Position numbers and translations under genes: made by a program. This document shows, piece by piece, positions 30,576 to 36,753 of a DNA stretch of 37,972 nucleotides. This DNA is from a virus, in IMG/VR virus record IMGVR_UViG_3300036978_000267, positions 1-37,972 of that record; one strand, 5' to 3'. How positions within the stretch are numbered: position 1 is the first letter of the stretch; every line of letters starts with the position of its first letter. A model generated the notes under the pieces. It was not told the origin of the DNA. It saw only the letters and a list, made by a program, of their open reading frames with translations, and searched no databases.

Positions 30576-31415
30576 ATGTTCAAGAAGTTGATTATCAGCC
30601 AAGGCCAATATGGCCTGATGGCGCAACATTACGGATCGCTTGACGCAATGGCTGAGCGATTTGCCACGGCTGACGTACTGGCGCTGTCCCACAGCGCATG
30701 CATAAACAATGAAGTCAATGTGCCGCCTACGCCTTGCGGCTGCGTGGATCGTGGCGAACCTTTACTTCCTGAGTTGCTGGCAAAGGTTCGTGCGCTCAAT
30801 CCAGGCATTGAAGTTTTCGGCTATGTCAGCGCTACTGCTGATGCACCAAGCGGGTGTGGTTACGGCCCAGGTAATGAGTTTGCACAGAATGGATGGATGC
30901 CAGCTGGCGGGGTCTGCAACAACTTTATGTACTGGGGAAAGAAGTGGGACGACTTCGGCGTTACTGGATTAATCCTTGATCTAGTCGCTCCTCAATACTT
31001 GTCGCCAGCTGTGCGCAATAGCGTCTACAGCTGGTGCCGCCTAAAGGGTTACAAGATCATGGCGAACAGCACATACCCTGCGCGGGCAAACGTGGCCTTC
31101 GCGGCGGTCGGGCTTGGTGCTGGCGACTATCTGTTAGTCGAAGGCTTCTGCTATGGGCTTGGTGACAGCACGCTTGCAAGCACCAATGCGGCTTTAGCGC
31201 AAGTCAATTCCATGCGCGGCCAGGGCTTTTCAATGGCTGCCTTGTGTAGCGAGGGATGGTCTAGCGCTGTAGGTCAAACGGTAAACCCGGCAGGTTTCAA
31301 AAATGCTAATGCTGTCTCCCTGATGCAGAACTTTGGCCGGACAGGCGATGCTTACCAGTATGACCGCGCAGACCTTGGCATTGTTTGCCTAACAGTGCCA
31401 GCGCCCGCAATCTAG
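30576..31415 (+). CDS. spherulin-4/GH-like TIM-barrel protein, putative tail-associated glycosidase
   Basis: The 279-residue product resembles the spherulation-specific family 4 and related galactosaminidase barrels: LLPELLAKVRALNPGIEVFGYVSATADA, then WDDFGVTGLILDLVAPQYLSPAVRNSVYSWCRLKGYKIMANSTYPARA and AGDYLLVEGFCYG. The strand GLILD with the conserved Asp and the later VEGF Glu are possible catalytic acids. At least eight Cys are present, some perhaps disulfide-bonded. Its place behind the fibre genes suggests a depolymerase that cuts host surface polysaccharide. Family assignment is by pattern only. GGAG lies 11 bases before ATG 30576. Confidence 0.6.
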   Translation: MFKKLIISQGQYGLMAQHYGSLDAMAERFATADVLALSHSACINNEVNVPPTPCGCVDRGEPLLPELLAKVRALNPGIEVFGYVSATADAPSGCGYGPGNEFAQNGWMPAGGVCNNFMYWGKKWDDFGVTGLILDLVAPQYLSPAVRNSVYSWCRLKGYKIMANSTYPARANVAFAAVGLGAGDYLLVEGFCYGLGDSTLASTNAALAQVNSMRGQGFSMAALCSEGWSSAVGQTVNPAGFKNANAVSLMQNFGRTGDAYQYDRADLGIVCLTVPAPAI

Positions 31416-31485
31416 CGTGACAACCACATGCATAAATCGCTCCGTGCTACCATTTAGCCGCCAGATATCTTTTTGAGGGCGTAGA

Positions 31486-31881
31486 ATGAATCCTATGGAC
31501 GGTGCAACCCCATTAGGGGCCGTGCTACTTGGTGCGATTTATGCATTTTTTGCATCGGCTAACCCATGGGCGGCAACCGGAGCAGCTTTTGGTTGTTGCT
31601 TCTTTCTCGCCTATCCAGGGGCCACTACTGGTAAGCAGCGGTGGCTTCTGGGCTTCTTTAGCTTTGGCATAGGTTATGCTTGTGGCGTGTTCTATTACGG
31701 TGAAGGCCCGCCCTACAGCCAAAAAGCCATGCTTGTCTCTGCAAGCATTGCCGCTCTGGCTGCTGTCCTTTTCACGGCATGGGCTGCGGTTATTTCAACT
31801 AACGGGAACTTGCCGCCATGGATCGCGTCCCTTATTGAACTATGGCCGTTCAAGAAAGGTGCACCACGTGATGACACTTGA
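31486..31881 (+). CDS. small multi-span membrane protein, candidate holin or antiholin
   Basis: The 131-residue protein has about four hydrophobic stretches: PLGAVLLGAIYAFFASANPWAATGAAFGCCFFLAY (two), WLLGFFSFGIGYACGVFYYG, and AMLVSASIAALAAVLFTAWAAV. It is the first gene of the lysis cassette, with GAGGG six bases before ATG. A second hydrophobic protein follows, so the pair may be holin and antiholin. Which one makes the hole cannot be told from sequence. Confidence 0.7.
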   Translation: MNPMDGATPLGAVLLGAIYAFFASANPWAATGAAFGCCFFLAYPGATTGKQRWLLGFFSFGIGYACGVFYYGEGPPYSQKAMLVSASIAALAAVLFTAWAAVISTNGNLPPWIASLIELWPFKKGAPRDDT

Positions 31882-32176
31882 AAGCTTTATCAACTCTGCT
31901 CATTTGATTCTGCTTTTGGGTATATTCGGGATTATCGCGTCATATAAGCCCAGCGAGGGGACAAGATACCGCCCGGTTATTTCCCTATTAGCTGCGTCCC
32001 TAGCTGGCATGTCACTTGCCATGGCAACGCATATCGTCACCCGCTGGGATGAAGCCTGCCAGTCACCACAACCATTATGGGCTACCCTTTCAGCAGTTGC
32101 GTTTGTAGCCGTGGCATGCGTTCGCGGGAACGTGGCTAAGTTAATACCTAGGTTCAAACGGAGTCATAACAAATGA
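31871..32176 (+). CDS. 3-TM holin family protein
   Basis: From ATG 31871 the product has 101 residues with three predicted membrane segments: LILLLGIFGIIASY, PVISLLAASLAGMSLAMATHI and LWATLSAVAFVAVACV, and a basic C-terminus KLIPRFKRSHNK. This matches the small three-span phage holin group. It overlaps the first membrane protein gene by 11 bases and the endolysin gene by four. Confidence 0.75.
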   Translation: MTLESFINSAHLILLLGIFGIIASYKPSEGTRYRPVISLLAASLAGMSLAMATHIVTRWDEACQSPQPLWATLSAVAFVAVACVRGNVAKLIPRFKRSHNK

Positions 32177-32652
32177 CAGCACCATGGCTTGAAGAAGCAA
32201 AGAAACACATCGGCTTGCAAGAGATTAAGGGCGGCACGCACAACCCTGAAATCGTGCAATTCTGGAAAGACATTAAGCGCGGCGGCATCAAAGACGATGA
32301 AACGCCATGGTGTGCTGCTTTTGTTGGCGCAATGCTTGAGCGTGTCGGTATTCGTTCTACTCGCTTTGAGTCGGCCAAGTCTTACCTCGACTGGGGCCAA
32401 TTGATTGCCGTCCCGGTAGTTGGGTGTATAGTGGTTTTCACTCGCCAAGGTGGCGGTCATGTAGGTTTTGCAGTAGGCCGCGACAAAGCTGGCAATTTGC
32501 TTGTGTTGGGCGGGAACCAGGGTGACGCGGTAAACATCAAGGCTTTCCCTGTATCGCGCGTTAGCGGATATCGTTGGCCGTCTGGCGTTATGCTTTCAGT
32601 AGAAACGCTGCTGACAATGTCCGGAGTTGAAATATCGAAAGGTGAAGCGTGA
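32173..32652 (+). CDS. endolysin, NlpC/P60-type (TIGR02594)
   Basis: The 159-residue protein starts PWLEEAKKHIGLQEIKGGTHNPEIVQFW and has the catalytic Cys in DDETPWCAAFVGAML and the His in GGGHVGFAVGRD, the pattern of TIGR02594 phage cell-wall amidases or peptidases. There is no signal peptide, so release needs the holin. It overlaps the genes on both sides by four bases. Confidence 0.88.
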   Translation: MTAPWLEEAKKHIGLQEIKGGTHNPEIVQFWKDIKRGGIKDDETPWCAAFVGAMLERVGIRSTRFESAKSYLDWGQLIAVPVVGCIVVFTRQGGGHVGFAVGRDKAGNLLVLGGNQGDAVNIKAFPVSRVSGYRWPSGVMLSVETLLTMSGVEISKGEA

Positions 32653-33140
32653 TACCAGGACCGCTAATACGATACGGCTCAGCCTTTGCACTTGGCATGA
32701 TTATTGCGGCTACCGCCCAAAGCTGGCGATATGGCACGCAAATTGCCGAAATTGAGAAGGGTCACGCAGAGGCCACGGAAAAAGCTCAGAGACGCGCCCG
32801 CGAAGAAGAGCAACGCCGACAATCAGCAATTGAGGAAATCAGAGAAAATGCACAAGACCAAATCAATAAAGCTGCTGCTGATGCTGTTGCTGCTGATTCC
32901 GCTGCTGACGGCCTGCGCGCACAACTCGACAGGCTCAAGCGTAGAGCCGCCAATTGTGCCAGCTCTTCCACTGGAAGCCAGGCAAGCACCGATTCAACCG
33001 CAATGCTCGCCGACATGCTCACACAAGTGGAAAGCGCTGGCAGAGCAATGGCGGCTCAAGCTGACCGGCGTAGAGTAGCGGGACTGGCTTGTGAGGCTGC
33101 GTATAACGCCATAACGCCTAATTTGACACTCGGTCGATAA
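32649..33140 (+). CDS. inner-membrane spanin (Rz-like, DUF2514)
   Basis: From GTG 32649 the 163-residue product has one N-terminal membrane anchor (YGSAFALGMIIAATAQSW) and a long coiled coil (AEIEKGHAEATEKAQRRAREEEQRRQSAIEEIRENA onward). This is the i-spanin plan; it contacts the outer-membrane spanin encoded in another frame inside the same gene to fuse the two membranes in the last lysis step. Confidence 0.85.
   Translation: MIPGPLIRYGSAFALGMIIAATAQSWRYGTQIAEIEKGHAEATEKAQRRAREEEQRRQSAIEEIRENAQDQINKAAADAVAADSAADGLRAQLDRLKRRAANCASSSTGSQASTDSTAMLADMLTQVESAGRAMAAQADRRRVAGLACEAAYNAITPNLTLGR
32848..33078 (+). CDS. outer-membrane spanin lipoprotein (Rz1-like), nested in the Rz gene
   Basis: From ATG 32848 the 76-residue product has a lipoprotein signal: MHKTKSIKLLLMLLLLIPLL then TAC, so Cys22 would be lipidated after signal peptidase II cleavage. 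The mature part is Pro-rich (SSVEPPIVPALPLEARQAPI). It lies wholly inside the Rz-like gene in the +1 frame, as in lambda. A longer upstream frame is a translation shadow. Confidence 0.85.
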   Translation: MHKTKSIKLLLMLLLLIPLLTACAHNSTGSSVEPPIVPALPLEARQAPIQPQCSPTCSHKWKALAEQWRLKLTGVE

Positions 33141-33408
33141 CGTCAAGCAGAAGCTCCGGCTTTAGCATCATCACTTTATCATCCTTGCGCTTGCGTGGCA
33201 GGTAATCAGGCATGTCGGGGGCATTATTCTGTCTACACGAAAACGTCACAGAGGCGCTGCTAGATGCCTTTGACAGCACAAACGATTCAATGGCGGGCCG
33301 TGCGACATTGCACAGCGTTTCTGCCACGTCTTCCTGCTCAAATACTGCCAGCCTTTCGACTGCGCACGGTTTGCCCGACAAGCAGTAGACCATCATCAAG
33401 TCAAACAT
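33118..33408 (-). CDS. hypothetical protein, last gene of the leftward mini-gene cluster
   Basis: The 96-residue product has no family that I recognise. GAGGA eight bases before ATG 33408 supports translation. The middle is Ser/Ala-rich (SFVLSKASSSASVTFSC) and the C-terminus is basic then helical (LPRKRKDDKVMMLKPELLLDVIDRV). Its 3' end overlaps the end of the Rz-like gene by 23 bases in convergent orientation. Confidence 0.65.
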   Translation of the reverse strand: MFDLMMVYCLSGKPCAVERLAVFEQEDVAETLCNVARPAIESFVLSKASSSASVTFSCRQNNAPDMPDYLPRKRKDDKVMMLKPELLLDVIDRVSN

Positions 33409-33457
33409 TTATTGATTCCTCGCGCACAAGTCGCACGCTTCCGTGGTGGTTCGCAGA

Positions 33458-33571
33458 TCAGAGCTTACCCCATGCTTGATTTGAAGCATGGGGCAGAGGT
33501 GCTGCAAGCTCGCTGGCAATGCCCGCATATTTAGCCCCTTCGGGCGCTTTGCCCCAATCAATCCCGCTCAT
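33458..33571 (-). CDS. 37-residue hypothetical protein
   Basis: The frame reads MSGIDWGKAPEGAKYAGIAS... and ends QAWGKL. The IDW-x-K-APEGA start is common in small phage proteins. Its ATG overlaps the stop of the upstream zinc-ribbon gene as ATGA, which is the best evidence. The codons near the end form a perfect ten-pair hairpin. Confidence 0.6.
   Translation of the reverse strand: MSGIDWGKAPEGAKYAGIASELAAPLPHASNQAWGKL
33468..33493. other. perfect ten-pair hairpin
   Basis: CCCCATGCTT (33468-33477) and AAGCATGGGG (33484-33493) pair fully with a GATTTG loop. There is no T-run on either strand. It is placed between the convergent late and leftward units and inside a very small gene, so it may help end or protect one of the transcripts. 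Confidence 0.5.
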
Positions 33572-33726
33572 TTTCTGTGCGCTCGATTCGATCCCAGTAA
33601 AGGCCGATGACCATCATCGTGCCGCCATTCAAACTCAACCTTGCAACCGCTGCATATCCACTTTAACTGGCTAGGCAAGCTAACCAGTGGGGTGGCGCAG
33701 TGCGGGCATGGCTTAATCATCATCAT
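33568..33726 (-). CDS. small zinc-ribbon protein
   Basis: From ATG 33726 the product has 52 residues: MMMIKPCPHCATPLVSLPSQ, then WICSGCKVEFEWRHDD, giving two CxxC knuckles of a zinc ribbon. GGAG precedes the three tandem ATG codons, any of which could serve. The start overlaps the end of another zinc-binding mini-gene. A DNA- or RNA-binding role is possible. Confidence 0.65.
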   Translation of the reverse strand: MMMIKPCPHCATPLVSLPSQLKWICSGCKVEFEWRHDDGHRPLLGSNRAHRK

Positions 33727-33868
33727 TCGACTCCAATAAGTTGCAGCACTCAGGGCAGAAACCTTCAAGCTCTACCGCCGTCTTGTAATCGCACTGATAG
33801 CCGCAGTCAGCGCAGAACGCACTAGGCTGGCTAGGCGCGTCGATTGGGCCGGGGCGCTCACTTTGCAT
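33713..33868 (-). CDS. 51-residue Cys-rich zinc-ribbon-like protein
   Basis: The frame starts MQSERPGPIDAPSQPSAF and contains CADCGYQC and CPECC separated by 11 residues, a likely zinc-binding cluster, then an acidic end (LLESNDDD). It overlaps the genes on either side (11 and 14 bases), as is usual in this compact cluster. Confidence 0.6.
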   Translation of the reverse strand: MQSERPGPIDAPSQPSAFCADCGYQCDYKTAVELEGFCPECCNLLESNDDD

Positions 33869-34052
33869 ATCGCGCAGCCTCAACTATGGCATTCAGATTT
33901 ATGCGCTCAATATCGCTGATCCCGCGTGCGATCTGGGTAGCCATAAGCATGCCTGCAATGTAGTGCGAGCAAGGCGTGCCGCGCGTTGCGTAAACCGTTT
34001 GCAGGTCGTGGAATAGCATCTGATAGCGCGGCTGTTGGTTTATGTGCAGCAT
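33858..34052 (-). CDS. hypothetical 64-residue protein
   Basis: From ATG 34052, with GGAG eight bases upstream, the product reads MLHINQQPRYQMLFHDLQTV, then a helical region MLMATQIARGISDIERINLNAIVEAARYAK. A longer version from ATG 34112 or GTG 34124 (overlapping the previous stop) is also possible. I do not recognise it. Confidence 0.6.
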   Translation of the reverse strand: MLHINQQPRYQMLFHDLQTVYATRGTPCSHYIAGMLMATQIARGISDIERINLNAIVEAARYAK

Positions 34053-34120
34053 TCTGTTTACTCCGGTAATGTCGCAAAGGAATAGCGCAATTCTGCCTGA
34101 TAGCCTGAACATATCCACAC

Positions 34121-34261
34121 TCACGCCCTCGCCTTTTCCAGCCGGGCGCGGCGGATCAGCTGCATTTCGTCGTGCAGCGCCGAAGGGCTTAGGCTGTTTT
34201 GTTTGGCAATCGCGGCCTGCACCGCGTCGGCGGCCTCGCGCAGGTGGGGGCGGGGAATCAT
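34121..34261 (-). CDS. hypothetical 46-residue protein
   Basis: The frame reads MIPRPHLREAADAVQAAIAK and ends LHDEMQLIRRARLEKARA, a basic helical protein. Its ATG overlaps the upstream stop as ATGA. No family recognised. Confidence 0.55.
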   Translation of the reverse strand: MIPRPHLREAADAVQAAIAKQNSLSPSALHDEMQLIRRARLEKARA

Positions 34262-34509
34262 TTGGCACGTTCTGCTAGCATGGCGTCGGCGTGCATGTAG
34301 CGAGCCTTTTGCCGTGTTGGCCGCACATAAACCGGTCCTTGCCCATATTTCGCTATCCAAGCATCAGAATGACGTGCCATTGCGACAATCACGTCATGAT
34401 CGGATGCGTGTATTGCCATGTAATCGCGCAGGGTCATTCCGTTACCCTGATAACTGCTGCCTGTATTCAACGGAATCGGAAACGCCGGTCCACCATTATC
34501 TTTGCTCAT
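34258..34509 (-). CDS. MTLRDYF-type hypothetical phage protein
   Basis: From ATG 34509 the product has 83 residues: MSKDNGGPAFPIPLNTGSSY then NGMTLRDYMAIHASDHDVIV. The GGPAFP...GMTLRDY pattern is widespread in phages and prophages of Gram-negative bacteria; its function is unknown. It is the first gene of the leftward mini-gene cluster and is divergent from the tandem-HTH regulator. Upstream in-frame starts (34527, 34542) are possible. Confidence 0.72.
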   Translation of the reverse strand: MSKDNGGPAFPIPLNTGSSYQGNGMTLRDYMAIHASDHDVIVAMARHSDAWIAKYGQGPVYVRPTRQKARYMHADAMLAERAK

Positions 34510-34547
34510 ATTTCCCGCTCCAATCATTGATTTGTCACTCACAGGCG

Positions 34548-34587
34548 GATAGTATTATCGCAACCAATCCTGCCGTCAAGGTGATAT
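34548..34587. promoter_or_regulatory. divergent control region of the regulator and the mini-gene cluster
   Basis: Between the two divergent genes a minus-strand TTGACG (34579-34574) could be a -35 box for the leftward cluster, with a weak -10 near 34552-34557, and TATTAT (near 34549) could serve the regulator. One AATCCTG heptamer (34566-34572), the motif clustered at 7774-8105, lies directly before the regulator ribosome site. A single copy may be chance. Confidence 0.3.
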
Positions 34588-35094
34588 ATGAACGAATTAC
34601 GCGAAACACCAGGTGCGCAGCGGGCGCGACTGAGCAAGACGCCACAAGGCAAAGCGCTGCTAGAGCTGCTAGAAGCATTCCCGACCAAGCGCGCACTGGC
34701 TGCTGAGCTGGGGTCTAGCGCTGAATACATCTCGCGCTGTATTCGTGAGGGGGCGCTAAGCAAGTCCGGGGCAATCCTGGCCGATCAGCGCGGCCTGGCT
34801 ACCAAGGAATGGTTGCGCCCTGACGTTACCGACTGGTCATCAATACCGCCCGGCTTGCCGATAGGCGTTAAGCCCTCGCGTAATGGCGTAGCGCAGGTTT
34901 TATTGTGCGACCTTGCCAAGCACTTCGGTTCGGTTAAGGCGTTCTGCAAGGACGCTGGCGTGTCCGTGGCGACTTTCCACGACTGGAACACGAGAGGAAG
35001 AATTAGCGCGTCTGGAATGCTCAAGCTGTTAGCGCTAAAAGGCTTGAGCCGTGAACTTCGCGCGCGGATCAAGTCGGCGGTTCACGCCGCTTAA
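34588..35094 (+). CDS. DNA-binding regulator with two HTH modules
   Basis: The 168-residue protein has two helix-turn-helix segments of similar design: AFPTKRALAAELGSSAEYISRCIREG (about 31-56) and HFGSVKAFCKDAGVSVATFHDWNTRG (about 112-137), each followed by a SKSGAI/SASGML helix. This points to an internal duplication, perhaps a monomer that binds like a dimer. It stands alone on the plus strand, has AAGGTGA before the ATG and ends at a strong terminator. It is the best candidate for the main switch between early and late or lytic and dormant states; its targets are unknown. Confidence 0.72.
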   Translation: MNELRETPGAQRARLSKTPQGKALLELLEAFPTKRALAAELGSSAEYISRCIREGALSKSGAILADQRGLATKEWLRPDVTDWSSIPPGLPIGVKPSRNGVAQVLLCDLAKHFGSVKAFCKDAGVSVATFHDWNTRGRISASGMLKLLALKGLSRELRARIKSAVHAA

Positions 35095-35151
35095 GCGGGC
35101 AGTTAATCTGCGAGTACCGGAAAGCTCCTGTCAGCGCTTCCCCACCGTACT

Positions 35152-35174
35152 AGCCCGCCAAGTGCGGGCTTTTT
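35152..35174 (+). terminator. intrinsic terminator of the HTH regulator gene
   Basis: AGCCCGC (35152-35158) and GCGGGCT (35164-35170) form a perfect seven-pair stem with a five-base loop, followed by TTTTATT. It ends the rightward transcript 57 bases after the regulator stop. Confidence 0.88.
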
Positions 35175-35195
35175 ATTGGCTTCGATTTAACAGGC

Positions 35196-35221
35196 AAAAG
35201 AAAAACCCGCCGAAGCGGGTT
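35196..35221 (-). terminator. intrinsic terminator of the early leftward operon
   Basis: On the minus strand AACCCGC (35221-35215) pairs with GCGGGTT (35210-35204) around a TTCG-type tetraloop and runs into a T-rich tail. It lies 60 bases after the Ogr-like gene and back to back with the regulator terminator, so the two units are insulated. Confidence 0.85.
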
Positions 35222-35281
35222 AAAGATTGCAGCAGCACAGGTAGTAAATCAGGGAAGGGCTTGAAGGCAAGTGATTCTACT

Positions 35282-35590
35282 CTAGGACATGATTATCTGT
35301 TGTGCAGGCCTACTGTCCTGTCTGCGCTCTAGCCACTCATCAAATAGTCGTCGGTCTTCCTTATCTAATACAAGCTTTTCAAATATCTCCCGAGCAATGT
35401 TTATCAGGCTTGAATTGTCCGCATGCTCTCTCAGGTCAACAGCGCCTGATATAACCTCAACACTTGTGAACCTGTGTTTGCATTCTTCGTGCTGGCACTG
35501 GTGTCGTCGCCTTACGTGATTTGTGCGCGGGTTGCAGCGTGAGTCCAGGCACTTTGCTGAGGACCAGCATTTAGGGCAAAAGAGGCTCAT
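35282..35590 (-). CDS. Ogr/Delta-like zinc-finger transcription activator
   Basis: The 102-residue protein begins MSLFCPKCWSSAKCLDSR and continues NHVRRRHQCQHEECKHRFTSVEVI, the CPxC...C-x-x-x-x-C zinc finger of the P2 Ogr / P4 Delta family, which turns on late promoters by contacting host RNA polymerase. The C-terminal half is an extra charged helix absent from P2 Ogr (72 residues). It is the last gene of the early operon, well placed to switch on the late genes when early transcription is complete. Confidence 0.82.
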   Translation of the reverse strand: MSLFCPKCWSSAKCLDSRCNPRTNHVRRRHQCQHEECKHRFTSVEVISGAVDLREHADNSSLINIAREIFEKLVLDKEDRRLFDEWLERRQDSRPAQQIIMS

Positions 35591-36000
35591 GACTTGGCGC
35601 TCATGGTTTTCAGCCGCTGAATTTCCCGCGCCTGCGATTCCAGGGCGAGCGCAGCAGCGTGAATAAGCGGGCGAGCATGCTTGCCAGAGCGAAAAGCAAG
35701 GTAGCGTACTAGCCCTACAAGTTCAGCCAGTTCATGGCTCAAGCCAACAAGCCGCCCGTCAGCATCCTCATACTTGGCCAGGCGGGCGCGCAGATTTGCA
35801 TTATCAGATAGCAACTTTGCGCGCTCTTGCAGGTCGAATTTTCCGACTGCTTTTGGTACTTCGATGCTATTGCGCACAAGTTTCACGCCCACCTTTCCCA
35901 GCTCGCCAGCCTGGGATTCAATGCCTGGATAGTCGGCCAGTGACGGGCTAAGCTCCACAGTTTTAAACGGCTCAACGGTAAATTCTTTCTTGTCATCCAT
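35587..36000 (-). CDS. hypothetical coiled-coil protein
   Basis: From ATG 36000 the product has 137 residues. Residues 55-80 (KFDLQERAKLLSDNANLRARLAKYEDADG) are a short coiled coil, and the end ALESQAREIQRLKTMSAKS is again helical. The start overlaps the previous stop by one base and the end overlaps the Ogr-like gene as ATGA. No family recognised. Confidence 0.7.
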   Translation of the reverse strand: MDDKKEFTVEPFKTVELSPSLADYPGIESQAGELGKVGVKLVRNSIEVPKAVGKFDLQERAKLLSDNANLRARLAKYEDADGRLVGLSHELAELVGLVRYLAFRSGKHARPLIHAAALALESQAREIQRLKTMSAKS

Positions 36001-36116
36001 CACTTTGACTCATAACCGCAGTAGCGGCACCGGTAACATGGGCGGCCATCATCACGGCCTATAAAAATCCAGCTGTGGCCGTATTCGCGGCAGTCTCTGG
36101 GTTCGTGGTAGATCAC
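36000..36116 (-). CDS. 38-residue Cys-rich mini-protein
   Basis: From GTG 36116 (GAGGT five bases upstream) the frame reads MIYHEPRDCREYGHSWIFIG, then GRPCYRCRYCGYESK. The C...H and CxxCxxC pattern suggests a zinc ribbon of the kind common in small phage proteins. Overlaps on both sides support translation. Confidence 0.55.
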   Translation of the reverse strand: MIYHEPRDCREYGHSWIFIGRDDGRPCYRCRYCGYESK

Positions 36117-36117
36117 G

Positions 36118-36492
36118 TCACACCTCTTGTCCGTTAGCGATCTTTCGAATCAACCCGATTAAGGAGCTGGCCGTTGTTTCTGCTGTGCGCGGACTATTGA
36201 GAATCTTTGCAATGGCAGCCTCAATATGCGCAGGCGCTTTTTCTGTTTCGGCTTGCGGCTTGCATCCACCGCCACCACCAGGGATTGTCATTTTCAACTC
36301 CTTGCAAGGGCCAATCGTTATTGTTACAGGGCGCATTGATGCGGCTTGATCCGCGGCTGCGTAGCTTGAATAAAGCCGACCATCGCCGTTATCAAAGGGA
36401 TAGGTCATCCATAGAAATCCGTCCTGCCAGTACCACGACTTGTAGACTTTACTCGGGAGCCAGCGGAACACTTTTTTGATTGGGCTTTTCAT
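36118..36492 (-). CDS. hypothetical protein
   Basis: The 124-residue product starts with a basic, aromatic-rich region (MKSPIKKVFRWLPSKVYKSW; YWQDGFLWMTYPFDNGDG), has a central IPGGGGGC stretch and a helical end. I do not recognise a family. It overlaps the upstream gene as ATGA. Confidence 0.65.
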   Translation of the reverse strand: MKSPIKKVFRWLPSKVYKSWYWQDGFLWMTYPFDNGDGRLYSSYAAADQAASMRPVTITIGPCKELKMTIPGGGGGCKPQAETEKAPAHIEAAIAKILNSPRTAETTASSLIGLIRKIANGQEV

Positions 36493-36707
36493 GCGGCAAC
36501 CTTCAAAATCAGGAAGACGGCGGCCAGCATCACGGCGCTAACCAGCAGATCAACGCGGCGTGGAAGTCTCCAGCTATCAGGCTTGACCAGAGTGCTTTCT
36601 GGGATTACTGCGTCGCGCGGGAACGCATGCCCGCCGTAGTCTGGATTGCTCCAGTGTTTTACGTAGTTGAGTTGGCCTGGCGTTGCTTTGGTTGCTTGGG
36701 TGCGCAT
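36489..36707 (-). CDS. small protein with a C-terminal membrane segment
   Basis: The 72-residue product has a polar N-terminal part (GQLNYVKHWSNPDYGGHAFP) and ends with one hydrophobic segment (RVDLLVSAVMLAAVFLILKVAA), a tail-anchored plan. AGGAG six bases before ATG 36707 is a strong ribosome site. Function unknown. Confidence 0.68.
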   Translation of the reverse strand: MRTQATKATPGQLNYVKHWSNPDYGGHAFPRDAVIPESTLVKPDSWRLPRRVDLLVSAVMLAAVFLILKVAA

Positions 36708-36753
36708 GGTTGGCTCCTGCCGGGTAATGCCCCAGCGGACAGTGGTGGGGTTG

